Part shown: positions 31,339 to 42,409 of the stretch, piece by piece
Layout of the letters: each line of letters begins with the position of its first letter
How positions within the stretch are numbered: position 1 is the stretch's first letter
Source of the DNA: Rana temporaria
Taxonomy: Eukaryota > Chordata > Amphibia > Anura > Ranidae
Reading direction: 5' to 3'
Assembly (NCBI RefSeq): GCF_905171775.1
Contig: NC_053496.1
Span: 185,603,759 to 185,667,758, forward strand
Length of the DNA: 64,000 bases
Position numbers and translations under genes: made by a program
Notes under the pieces: model-generated
Told to the model about the DNA's origin: nothing
What the model saw: the letters and a program-made list of their open reading frames with translations, nothing else
The model's database searches: none

Positions 31339-33962
31339 AGAGGGACCCAACCAGCAGTGACACCCCCTCCTTCTCTCTCCTAGAGGGACCCAACCAGCAG
31401 TGACACCCCCTCCTTCTCTCTCCTAGAGGGACCCAACCAGCAGTGACACCCCCTCCTTCTCTCTCCTAGAGGGACCCAACCAGCAGTGACACCCCCTCCT
31501 TCTCTCTCCTAGAGGAATCCAACCAGCAGTGACACCCCCTCCTTCTCTCTTCTAGAGGGACCCAACCAGCAGCGACACCCCCTCCTTCTCTCTCCTAGAG
31601 GGACCCAACCAGCAGTGACACCCCTCCTTCTCTCTCCTAGAGGGACCCAACCAGCAGTGACACCCCCTCCTCTCTCCTAGAGGGACCCAACCAGCAGTGA
31701 TACCCCCTCCTTCTCTCTCCTAGAGGGACCCAACCAGCAGTGACACCCCCTCCTTCTCTCTCCTAGAGGGACCCAACCAGCAGTGACACCCCCTCCTTCT
31801 CTCTCTCCTAGAGGGACCCAACCAGCAGTGACACCCCCTCCTTCTCTCTCTCCTAGAGGGACCCAACCAGCAGTGACACTCCCTCCTTCTCTCTCCTAGA
31901 GGGACCCAACCAGCAGTGACAACCCCTCCTTCTCTCTCCTAGAAGGACCCAACCAGCAGTGACACCCCCTCCTTCTCTCTCCTAGAGGGACCCAACCAGC
32001 AGTGACGCCCCCTCCTTCTCTCTCCTAGAGGGACCCAACCAGCAGTGACGCCCCCTCCTTCTCTCTCCTAGAGGGACCCAACCAGCAGTGACACCCCTCT
32101 CCTTCTCTCTCCTAGAGGGACCCAACCAGCAGTGACACCCCCTCCTTCTCTCTCCTAGAGGGACCCAACCAGCAGTGACACCCCCTCCTTCTCTCTACTA
32201 GAGGAACCCAACCAGCAGTGATACCCCTCCTTCTCTCTCCTAGAGGGACCCAACCAGCAGTGACACCCCCTCCTTCTCTCTCCTAGAGGAACCCAACCAG
32301 CAGTGACACCCCCTTCTTCTCTCTCCTAGAGGGACCCAACCAGCAGTGACACCCCCTCCTTCTCTCTCCTAGAGGGACCCAACCAGCAGTGACACCCCCT
32401 CCTTCTCTCTCCTAGAGGGACCCAACCAGCAGTGACACCCCCTCCTTCTCTCTCCTAGAGGGACCCAACCAGCAGTGACACCCCCTCCTTCTCTCTCCTA
32501 GAGGAACCCAACCAGCAGTGACACCCCCTTCTTCTCTCTCCTAGAGGGACCCAACCAGCAGTGACACCCCCTTCTTCTCTCTCCTAGAGGGACCCAACCA
32601 GCAGTGACACCCCCTCCTTCTCTCTCCTAGAGGGACCCAACCAGCAGTGACACCCCCTCCTTCTCTCTCCTAGAGGGACCCAACCAGCAGTGACACCCCC
32701 TCCTTCTCTCTCCTAGAGGAACCCAACCAGCAGTGACACCCCCTTCTTCTCTCTCCTAGAGGGACCCAACCAGCAGTGACACCCCCTCCTTCTCTCTCCT
32801 AGAGGGACCCAACCAGCAGTGACACCCCCTCCTTCTCTCTCCTAGAGGGACCCAACCAGCAGTGACACCCCCTCCTTCTCTCTCCTAGAGGGACCCAACC
32901 AGCAGTGATACCCCCTCCTTCTCTCTCCTAGAGGGACCCAACCAGCAGTGACACCCCTCTCCTTCTCTCTCCTAGAGGGACCCAACCAGCAGTGAACACC
33001 CCCTCCTTCTCTCTCCTAGAGGGACCCAACCAGCAGTGACACCCCCTCCTTCTCTATCCTAGAGGGACCCAACCAGCAGTGACACCCCCTCCTTCTCTCT
33101 CCTAGAGGGACCCAACCAGCAGTGACACCCCCTCCTTCTCTCTCCTAGAGGGACCCAACCGGCAGTGACACCCCCTCCTTCTCTCTCCTAGAGGGACCCA
33201 ACCAGCAGTGACACCCCCTCCTTCTCTCTCCTAGAGGGACCCAACCAGCAGTGACACCCCCTCCTTCTCTATCCTAGAGAGACCCAACCAGCAGTGACAC
33301 CCCCTCCTTCTCTCTTCTAGAGGGACCCAACCAGCAGTGACACCCCCTCCTTCTCTCTCCTAGAGAGACCCAACCAGCAGTGACACCCCCTCCTTCTCTC
33401 TTCTAATGGGACCCAACCAGCAGTGACACCCCTCCTTCTCTCTCCTAGAGGGACCCAACCAGCAGTGACACCCCCTCCTTCTCTCTCCTAGAGGGACCCA
33501 ACCAGCAGTGACACCCCCTCCTTCTCTCTCCTAGAGGAACCCGACCAGCAGTGACACCCCCTCCTTCTCTCTCCTAGAGGGACCCAACCAGCAGTGACAC
33601 CCCCTCCTTCTCTCTCCTAGAGGGACCCAACTGGCAGTGACACCCCCTCCTTCTCTCTTCTAGAGGAACTCAACCAGCAGTGACACCCCCTCCTTCTCTC
33701 TCCTAGAGGGACCCAACCAGCAGTGACACCCCCTCCTTCTCTCTCCTAGAGGGACCCAACCAGCAGTGACACCCCCTCCTTCTCTCTCCTAGAGGGACCC
33801 AACCAGCAGTGACACCCCCTCCTTCTCTCTCCTAGAGGGACCCAACCGGCAGTGACACCCCCTCCTTCTCTCTCCTAGAGGGACCCAACCAGCAGTGACA
33901 CCCCCTCCTTCTCTCTCCTAGAGGGACCCAACCGGCAGTGATGCCCCCCTCCTTCTCTCTCC
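31339..33962. repeat. 43-bp minisatellite, about 61 copies
   Basis: The unit includes GGGACCCAACCAGCAGTGAC and CCCCCTCCTTCTCTCTCCTAG. Spacing is exactly 43 bp at the left edge (31339, 31382, 31425), with small indel variants inside. On the plus strand each unit ends with a polypyrimidine tract and TAG, like a 3' splice site. It lies directly 3' of gene C. Copies also occur at 43737, 51779 and 56089. Confidence 0.95.
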
Positions 33963-34303
33963 CAGTAGAGTAGCTCAAACAGAACTTTGAAGTCTTTAGT
34001 GATCTCTGATCTTGTTATAAAGTGTTTCTTCCATGATAAAGATCAGAGGAGCGCTCAGCCACGTGTTTTCTGAGGTGTATATCAAGGTGAGCTTCTTCCC
34101 AGTGTGAGATCTCTGATGTACGGCACAATATGATCCATATAGAAGACATTTCCCACACTCAAGAGACTAAATTAACCTTGAGGGTTGTGTGGTTTTTCAG
34201 ATCTTTCCTAAGACTAGACGTCTGTGATAAAAATTTCCTGCACACAGGGCAGGAATACGGCTTCTCACCCGTGTGAGATCTCTGATGTGCGACAAAATAG
34301 GAT
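33963..34303 (-). pseudogene. Gene C 3' region with decayed terminal fingers
   Basis: Downstream of the present stop, other frames still read GKCLLYGSYCAVHQRSHTG and a hydrophobic tail ENTWLSAPLIFIMEETLY. The same tail follows genes D and E, so the ancestral protein was longer. No AATAAA signal is obvious. Confidence 0.65.
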
Positions 34304-35064
34304 TCATATAGAAGACATTTCCTGCACTTGGGAACCTAATACACCACAAGGATTGTGTGAGTTCTCTGATGTTTGGTAAGACTTCTGTGAAAAACATTTC
34401 CCGCATTCAGGGCAGGAATTCGACTTTTTTCCTATGTGTGACAGCAGATGTGTTTTAAGATTGGACTTCTGTGAAAAACGTTTCCCGCACTGAGGACAGG
34501 AATAAGGCTTCTCACCCGTGTGAGATTTCTGATGCGTGTTAAGATGGTACCTCCGAGAAAAACATTTCCCGCACTCAGAACAGGAATACGGCTTCTCACC
34601 CGTGTGAGTTCTTTGATGTATAACAAGGTCCGATTTCCATAGAAAACATTTCCCGCACTCCGAACAAGAATATGGTTTCTCGCCCGTGTGCAATCTCCAG
34701 TGAGCGGTTAGCTTTTTCTTCTGTGAAAAACTTTTCCCGCACTCAGAACAGGAATAACGGGACTGAAGCTTCTCCCCTTTGTGAGATCTCTGATGTATAG
34801 AAAGACTTAATTCAGAGTAAAACCTTTCCCCACAAAAAGGACAGGAAAAGTTCTCATCCCCCCGAATTCCAGAACCATTCCACTCAGTACGAGGTTGCTC
34901 AGAGTCGGAGGGATTCCATGGTCTATCCGCATTGTGAAGTCCTCCATCCATAGTGGAGCTCATTGTCTTTTCTCCTCCCCAATCTCCTGTGATGTCCTCG
35001 TCTTCCATTTTACAACCTGGAGATAAAGTGAGACGATCCTTTAAGGGTTTCTCCATGGCGTGTC
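34304..35064 (-). CDS. Gene C terminal exon: five fingers plus a broken sixth
   Basis: The start is MEKPLKDRLTLSPG. Five canonical fingers have contact residues SSI, QKA, WDI, RHT, QNT. The linker between fingers 1 and 2 is abnormal (HKGEKLQSRYSC). Finger 6 begins CPECGKCFSQKSY but a 5-nt deletion relative to gene D shifts the frame to QTSENSHNPCGVLGSQVQEM and a late stop. Fingers 2-5 correspond to fingers 4-7 of gene D. Confidence 0.88.
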
Positions 35065-38000
35065 CTGGAAAAATAGAAAAACATCATCAATAGATATTGT
35101 AACGGGAGGGCCGTGGGACCCAGAAGCTTTTACACAGATTGACTCAGGAAATAAGAGACATATGTTGGATTGTTTTAACATGGGTCTGTAATCCACAATA
35201 TATTCCAGAACGTCTGCAAGACCTATTTACAGGTTGTTGATTCTGAACCCAAAAGGTCAATAGGAAGAGTGACTCATTCAATGTGGGAACTCAGACTGTT
35301 AAGGTGGTAATTAAGTCTGCTACTGTGATGTTAGTCTGGCCTCCTAAAGACCTTTCATTGTGTTATGCTAATTGACACTGTATTGTGTGAATTTCTATTG
35401 ATGATAATTGTGTATTGTATAGCAGGTGAGAAGAGCTTATCTCGGAGTCACCTTGTCTGGGTAAATGATTAGTAATTAGCTCATGTAGATTATCTCGGTG
35501 CCAGAAAGTCTGACTAAAAGATGTGTATTGGAGGCTCGTTAGTACCCATTGTATGATGTTGTGGATGGAGTGTGTCATTGTCCATCTGATTACTGCAGCA
35601 TCTATTTTGGTGTATATAAGAGCCTGCCTTCTCAATAAAGCTTGTCTATTCGTTTGAACCAGAGAACAGAGCTGTGTGTCTCGTTTCTGGGGAATCCATA
35701 AGGGCCGTGTTCGTCTGCTGGATTGTGGAGTGTCGTTAGGCTGTCGTGGGTTGGTGAAATGGAATATCGTAAACGGCGTTAACCCCTGACTGTTACAGAT
35801 ATGAGAGGGTTAGTTCACTTCCATCAAGATTCCATCTGGATCAGGTAGATATGAGTGAGGAGATGTTCTCTGTGGAGGTCCCAACCAGCTGGGACTCTTC
35901 CCCCCATCAAAAAGCCTTTGGTCCTCCTCCCAGATCACTTCTACATTTACACAGCCTTGTCAGAAGAGCGGGAACCAATGGGGACTGGAAGGGGCGTGCT
36001 CTTTACACAACCACAAGCCTAGGCCAATCAGTGTGCAGTAACAGACCAGAGATAAGAGAAGAATATATTATGGGTCACCTGTGCTGATCTCTGTAGGAGT
36101 GTCCTCCTCTATGAATGTCCTCGGCATTCCAGCCTCCTCCGTATATTGCTGATCATCCCTCACATACGTCTCTTCTACGTCACACTCAGTTTTTATGATC
36201 ATCAGATCTTCACCCTAAACCAACAAAATGGCAGAAAATAACATCTGTAACATAGAAGTATTTATGATGTGAGATCACATAGAAAATATCATCTTGTAGA
36301 GTCCACACATCATCTCCACATGTCAGAGTGTTCAATCACTTTATGTTCCCTACCCTCAACTCCACCTACCTGATGATGGTGGGGGATGGTGTGACCTTCC
36401 TGTGTGGAATCCCGGGAATACAGAGGACGGGGACATCTCTCTGGTGGGTTCCTGGTATTAGGTGTTTTCATCATAATGTCCTCTTTGTATACATCGAAAA
36501 TCTCCTTCATCATTTCATGCTCCTCCTCCTCTACAAACTCTTCTTTAACAACAATATTATAATCCTTGAGATTTTTACTCTGAAAAATAAAAATAAAACA
36601 TTCATTGTAACAAACATACTTGTATATAAATAATAACTACCAATAATTGTCAATCATCTACCTGATCACTTTGTGCATAGTTGTGATCTTCTTGTGTGGA
36701 ATCCCCGGAACACAGAGAACGGGGACATCTCTCTGGTGGGTTCCTGGATGACTCCACCATGGTGTCCTGGTACAGATCTTTGTGTCTTTTTGGAAACTCC
36801 TCCATCACCCCATCCTCCTCTTTTATTTCTTCTTTAATAATGACCTGTGTGGAATCCCGGGAATACAGAGGACGGGGACATCTCTCTGGTGGGTTCCCAT
36901 TACTGGATCCATCTGTAGGAAACACACACACTGACTGAATACATTGTTTCTATGTGTTTATCAGATGATGGGGGATCTAGGTGGAGCCTCCGTACTGCTC
37001 TCTCCTTTACAATAAAGTCTCCTCTTACCCGGTGATGTGAGGGGCGGCTGATTGTCCATCATGACGTCCTTGTAGAGATCCTTGTGTCCTTCTAAATACT
37101 CCCACTCCTCCATGGAGAAATAGACAGTGACATCCTGACACCTTATAGGAACCTGACACACACAATGATACAGTCACCATCCAGACACACCCCTTGTCTG
37201 TTACTGGATAATGTCCCAGAATTCCCAGAATCCTCCTCACCTCTCCTGTCAGCAGCTCCATCATCTTCTTGGTGACTTCTAGAATCTTCTCCATGTTGTG
37301 TCTCTCAGGTTTTAGGGAGTCACATGGAGGCACTGTGATGGTCATATGATCACCTGACTTCAGAAGAGGAAATCTCTGTATTGGGGAACCAATAGGAATA
37401 TCATGTTAGAATCCCAGAATCCTCCTCACCTCTCCGGTCAGGTCTGTGTTTTATTAATAGAGATAAGAGTGATGTCATGTGACCTCCCAGAATCCTCCTC
37501 ACCTCCCCAGTCAGGTCTGTGTTTTATTAATAGAGATAAGAGTGATGTCATGTGACCTCCCAGAATCCTCCTCACCTCTCCGGTCAGGTCTGTGTTTTAT
37601 TAATAGAGATAAAAATTATGTCATGTGACCTCCCAGAATCCTCCTCACCTCTCCGGTCAGGTCTGTGTTTTATTAATAGAGATAAGAGTGATGTCATGTG
37701 ACCTCCCAGAATCCTCCTCACCTCTCCGGTCAGGTCTGTGTTTTATTAATAGAGATAAGAGTGATGTCATGTGACCTCCCAGAATCCTCCTCACCTCTCC
37801 GGTCAGGTCTGTATTATTAATAGAGATAAGAGTGATGTCATGTGACCTCCCAGAATCCTCTTCACCTCCCTGGTCAGGTCTGTGTTTTATTAATAGAGAG
37901 AAGAGTGATGTCATGTGACCTCCCAGAATCCTCCTCACCTCCCTGGTCAGGTCTGTGTTTTATTAATAGAGATAAGAGTGATGTCATGTGACCTCCCAGA

Positions 38001-38095
38001 ATCCTCCTCACCTCTCCTGTCAGCAGGTAGAAGATCTCCAGGGTGAGGTTTAGTATCTTCTCAGTCATGTGACTCTGGTCCTCCTCCATCCTCAT
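34304..38095 (-). CDS. Gene C: KRAB-type C2H2 zinc-finger protein, about 566 aa
   Basis: Exons are 38012-38095, 37241-37375, 37029-37152 (KRAB), 36662-36912 (fused exon), 36370-36579, 36079-36214 and 34304-35064. All phases match. The third-last N-terminal exon is a fusion: the Pro/Arg exon runs straight into an acidic cassette (YSRDSTQVIIKEEIKEEDG) with the intron deleted. A 700-bp solo LTR lies in the last intron and a 1.5-kb hAT-like element in the first. The C-terminus is altered by a 5-nt deletion. Confidence 0.78.
35098..35797 (+). mobile_element. Solo LTR, 700 bp (family 2), in gene C last intron
   Basis: It begins TGTAACGGGAGG and ends GACTGTTACA, with a perfect 5-bp duplication GATAT (35093-35097 and 35798-35802). 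A TATATAAGAG box and an AATAAA near 35634 define U3-R. Antisense to gene C. The same family lies at 52512-53168. Confidence 0.85.
36079..36912 (-). CDS. Gene C acidic exons including the fused exon
   Basis: Exon 36662-36912 (251 nt) combines DGSSNGNPPERCPRPLYSRD with VIIKEEIKEEDGVMEEF, ending DHNYAQSDQ. Exon 36370-36579 (70 codons) holds IVVKEEFVEEEE. Exon 36079-36214 is the GED exon. Several VKEE/IKEE SUMO-type motifs are present. Confidence 0.78.
37029..37152 (-). CDS. Gene C KRAB A-box exon
   Basis: The predicted peptide is identical to that of gene B (VPIRCQDVTVYFSMEEWEYL to PPLTSP) and ends with the same split Gly/Asp codon. Identity across B-E points to recent duplication or gene conversion. 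Confidence 0.85.
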
Positions 38096-38107
38096 TGGTC
38101 ATGTGAT
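37241..38107 (-). CDS. Gene C first two coding exons flanking the 73-bp repeat
   Basis: First coding exon 38012-38107 has its ATG at 38093-38095 (MRMEEDQSHMTEKIL). The second coding exon, 37241-37375, encodes KSGDHMTITVPPCDSLKPE. Between them lie eight extra 73-bp donor repeats. Confidence 0.75.
37418..38011 (-). repeat. 73-bp donor-spanning repeat, gene C
   Basis: Eight extra units precede the true exon junction unit at 38001; one is a 72-bp variant. Each holds a GAG/GTGAGG donor, some with GGGGAGG or CAGGGAGG substitutions just upstream. Confidence 0.9.
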
Positions 38108-38306
38108 CTATTCAGGTTAGTTTTAGACCAATAATTGATAACAGAGAATGATCTGGACTGTACTGGTTGTACAATATTAGGATGGGGGTGTATGGGGGGT
38201 AATATGAGGGTTGCTATACATGTACAAATGGCCCCCAGTACGCACAGAGACACAATCGGTCACTGCTTCCTATATTTTTGGGGTCCTGAAGCCCCATACC
38301 CTTCAC

Positions 38307-39818
38307 GAGACATGTGCGATTCGTTTCGTTTTCAAATACATTTTTTGGATGAAAATTTTGCTTTCAGAGATTTGGATTTATCCGAATTTTCGAATGGACA
38401 ACGAATCCGAAAAAAGTTATAATGAAAATAACGAAGACATTCATTTTGTTTGTTTCATTCAGATGAATACAATTTTCTGATTTGTTCGATAACATAACAA
38501 TTCATTGTGGAGAATATCTGATTGTTAAGGAGCGAGCGGCCGCAGTGTCCTTAACAACCATGACTCATCTGCTGTCAGCGGGATTTCCTTGTCCCCATGC
38601 TGATGAGAACAATGGCCTCTTCCCCACATCCCTTGCCCAGTGGTTGTGGAGGTGACTTATCGGAGTCTGGCAGCCCCCTTTAACAAGAGGGCCCCCAGAT
38701 CATGCCCTCCTATGTGAATAAGTATGAAGTAAGTAAAACCCTGACTCAATCACATAAAAAAAGTAAATAAAAACTCAAAGACAGTTTTCGAGAAGTCCTT
38801 TACTAAAGAAAACCCCCCAAAAATAAATGCCCCACGGAGCAGATCCAACGTCAATCTTGATGAACGACCTGCCCGAAAAACAAAACAAAAAACGTCTGCC
38901 GAACACTTACCGAATGACAGGTAAACATGGGGGTGGGGTCAACCAGTGACATCATCAGGTAACCCCATCCTTATGTTTATCTGTCATTCGACAAGTGTCT
39001 CTCCACAGGACACATCATCTTCAGTGAGCAATGCTTTTTTTTTTTTATGCGGGTCGGCATTCTTCGTAATTGACGTTGGACGTTTATTACTTGGGATTTT
39101 CATAAAGGACTTCTCAAAAAATGTCTTTTCATTTACTTTTGATTTTTTTTTTTGGTGAATGAGTAGGGGTACTATGTATCCCCTACTCATTCACATGGAT
39201 CTGGGGCCCCCTTATTAAAGGGGGCTTCCAAGATTCGATAAGTCACCCCTCGCACTCCCACAACCACCAGCCAAGAATTGTAGGGAAGAGGCTCTTGTCC
39301 TCATCAACATGGGGACAAGGTGCTTTGGGTGCTTGCTCGTATTTTCTTGGCCTGCTAGGCTGCATGCTAAAATATGGGCTGGTGTGGATTTTGGGGGGTC
39401 CCCACACCATTTCTTTTTTATTTTGGCGTGGGGTTCCCCTCAAAATCCATACCGTCCAAAGAGCTTTTTATGAATTGGGGAGGGGGACCCCCACGCTGTT
39501 TTTTCTTATTGTTTTAATGTCATCACTTGTTTGTTTACATTCTGCTGTCAGCGGGCAAGTTAGCTGACAGCGGATAAGTTATGGTTATTAAGGATGCCGT
39601 GGCTGCCTTAACAATCAGCTATTTTTCACAATAAATTTGGATCAGATTGGAAAATATCAAATCCTTCCAATAACAACGAATATGCTAAATGAATGCCGAA
39701 GATACACAAAAATTTCAGAAAAGGAATCTGTTCAACATAACGAATTTGACAAAACAAAATTCTTCAATTAACGAATGCATGCAAAACTAAACAAAAATTT
39801 CCGGCGTGCACGTGTCTA
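38307..39818. mobile_element. hAT-like fold-back element in gene C intron 1
   Basis: The ends GAGACATGTGC and GCACGTGTCTA are flanked by a perfect 8-bp duplication CCCTTCAC (38299-38306 and 39819-39826). Gene D has the uninterrupted intron sequence near 48028. The interior is a long imperfect palindrome (GGACAAGG, CTGTCAGCGG arms). Confidence 0.85.
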
Positions 39819-40078
39819 CCCTTCACCTTTATGTTTAAAAAACTTCTATCCTCCGTGGATCTCTAAAATGAGAAAAATATTCCCACGAGTGGCCCAAATG
39901 GCCCCCTAAGTGCGGGAATCGGGAATGTTCTGACCCTTAAGGGGTTAATCTAGGTTTCCACACTATATATGTGTGTATCATCACCTGCTGAAGCTAAAAG
40001 ACGTCACAGTGACTATGGAGGAAGAGGACGGACATGACGGGGAATACTTGGTGTAAATAAAAAATAAGATCTTATTAC

Positions 40079-40310
40079 CTCCACTGGTGCCAGTTATAGC
40101 AATGTCTCTTCTCTACTTCCTCCCGACTCACCTCTCACCCGAAACTTCCTGTCTGTGCCTGATATCACTTCCTGTCTGTAACTGAAATCACTTCCTGTCT
40201 TCCATAGAGACCTTTTTTCTCTATGGTATAAGTGAAATCACAAGCTTGTGGAGCTCAGAGGAACTGCAGCCCTGAAAATCATCCCATAGTGTGAACATGG
40301 ACACGTCTTG
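40079..40310 (-). promoter_or_regulatory. Gene C 5' exon and promoter-like block
   Basis: A GTAATAAG donor flanks 40079. Three CACTTCCTGTCT-type ETS words lie upstream, one more than in B. The upstream frame seen in B and E has lost its ATG and gained TAA. GAGCTCAGAGGAACTGC is conserved. Confidence 0.5.
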
Positions 40311-40451
40311 TTGCCAAGTGTCCCGAATGCTACAGGACAATCCTGGGATTTTGGCAACTGATCCAATGTCTCTGCTTCTCCAGGTTTTTTTTTTGTATGA
40401 CCCTCATTAATATGCATACAGGACCTTCATCAAGAACAAGGGTCTAGTATG

Positions 40452-41023
40452 TGTAGCGCCCTGCTCCCAAAGATGGAGGCACTATTTTAAATTTAGGGGA
40501 TATCTGGGCCAATAGTTGGGCCCAGACTTGCTGAATTACATGTAAATTTGCCTCTGTTATGGCTGTTGTACTGCCTGGTAGTATTTTCCCTTGCTGCCTG
40601 TGGGTGGCATTGCCACTTCAGGCCCATGTTGGACCGCAGGTGTACTATGGTGTCCCTCCTCGGCAGTGGTACATTTGTTGTGGTGACCCCGCTGTGCATG
40701 CTGGGAGGGGATACTTAAGGGACAGATGCCGTATCCCGGGGTCCTTCGCCTCGTGGCCCTCCTGGCGTGAGGTGGGTGTGCATGATTTTAGTCTCGGGAC
40801 CACATTGGTCTGAGGTTGTGTTCCTGTCAAGTAGGCCCAGATTGTTCTGGCTGGGGCCTACGCTTTGAAGGTGATCCTGTGCTGTCTGTCCTGCGGGAAG
40901 AAGCCACTCAATGAAGGAAGCCAGGGTAGGACCTGTCCTGGAAAGGACCGAGCGGAAGGCTGGTACTTTGGGAGAGGCCTGGTAACTTAATGAAGGATGC
41001 ACCGTAACCTACAACACCTTACA
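40452..41023. mobile_element. Candidate solo LTR, 572 bp
   Basis: TGTAGCGCCC at the left and CACCTTACA at the right are flanked by GTATG and GTCTG, a 5-bp duplication with one mismatch. It is GC-rich and has no obvious open frames. A TGTAGCACCC-starting relative may begin near 41513. Confidence 0.45.
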
Positions 41024-41129
41024 GTCTGCTGGGTTGGCTTAAGGGTTCTTTGGCTGTAAGGCAGGAAGTTCGGGACTTTAAATCCTGTGGCAGAGGATTC
41101 CTGACCATCCATTCTGTGTTCTCAGACGG

Positions 41130-41480
41130 TCTGTGGCAGAGACTGTTTCCTATACTGTATCTGGTTTTCCAGAAACACGGCTTTCTCACAGGGCTGGGCT
41201 GTTTGTATTCATGCCGATCCTCTTGTTTAGAAGGACACGGACATAGAAAAGATGGAGGGGGGTTTCTCTATGTTAGAAGTGATGTGAGGAAGAAAGACGA
41301 TCTTGTGGTTGGTGTTCCAGAAACACGGCTTGACTCCTCACAAGACTGGGCTGTTTGTATTCATGCTGATCCTCTTGTTTAGAGGGACACGGGACATAGA
41401 AAAGATGGAGGGCGGTTTCTCTATGTTAAGAAAGATGATCTTGTGGTTGGAGGTTGTGGAGGAATTATGGGTGGAATGAT
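41130..41480. repeat. About 160-bp tandem repeat, 2-3 copies
   Basis: The unit contains CCAGAAACACGGCTTGACTC, GACTGGGCTGTTTGTATTCA and AGAAAAGATGGAGGG. A larger array of the same unit is at 54890-55930, upstream of gene E's minisatellite. Confidence 0.8.
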
Positions 41481-41760
41481 ATACAGGTAAATATGAAATG
41501 TAATGTAGCACCCTCCTTGCATAGAATGCTAGGCAAATTTAGTTTTTGTCTCCTGCTGTAAGGGAGCAGTGATCCTTGGTCCTGGTCTGTTCAGGGTTTC
41601 ACAGGCTGGGAGTTTGATTGCGTCTCCCTGCTTCTGGATAAAGCGCCAAGAGCTTAGGGCGGGAGATTCAAACCAGCCTGAATATTTATCATGCTCCAGG
41701 CAATTCTTGGAGGGGAGTGTCCAGAAGAAGGATAAATAGTCTGAAGCTCTCGAGAGTTGG

Positions 41761-42409
41761 TGTCACGATCAGGGGTCAGACTCAAAGACCAATTGCTAGA
41801 GCAGTTGCAGGACTACCACTGACCAGCAGGATAGGTACACAGGCAGTCACCCTGGCAGATAACACAGGCTCACGTGAGGTGCGGAGTCTAAGTAATAACC
41901 GGTGTTCACCAGAGCTCCTGATGGTGGAGATGGATTTTGCTGCGTATTAGTACCAGGTCGCAGTCCTCAGGATCGCCCCACCAGGAGGTGAGCGAGCTAG
42001 GGTTCAGTATCTGATAAGCAGGTAAGGATCAAACAGAAGCGTGGTCAGTAAACAAGCCAAAAGGTCGGTAACGAGTAGTTGCTGGTTGGGATCAGGCAGA
42101 AGTGTAGTTGAGGAACAAGCCAAGGGTCGATAACAAGTAGTAGCAAATATGGATGGCAGCAGGGAAGACAGGAGCGAGATACAGGCTGGAGATAGCACAA
42201 TATTCTGGCAAGGAGGAAGTGCAGAGACATGGCTTATATCAGGAAGTTCGTGGGAGGAGCAAAGAGTTCAAGGTTCAGCTGAAATCAAGGTACAAGGCAG
42301 GGCTGTCCAAATGATCTGACAAGGTGCTGTCCAGCATCTCAGATAGCTCAGTGAGAAGATGCATTACCAGACACAGTAGAGGGCCCAGGTTCAAGTCCAG
42401 GTCCTGACA
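41761..42409. mobile_element. Solo LTR, 649 bp (family 1)
   Basis: It starts TGTCACGATC and ends GGTCCTGACA, with a perfect 5-bp duplication GTTGG (41756-41760 and 42410-42414). It is related in inverted orientation to the LTR at 21609-22207. Confidence 0.8.

Noticed and set aside
31339..33962. CRISPR-like regular repeats
   Set aside because: The units are contiguous with no unique spacers, in a vertebrate sequence; it is a minisatellite.
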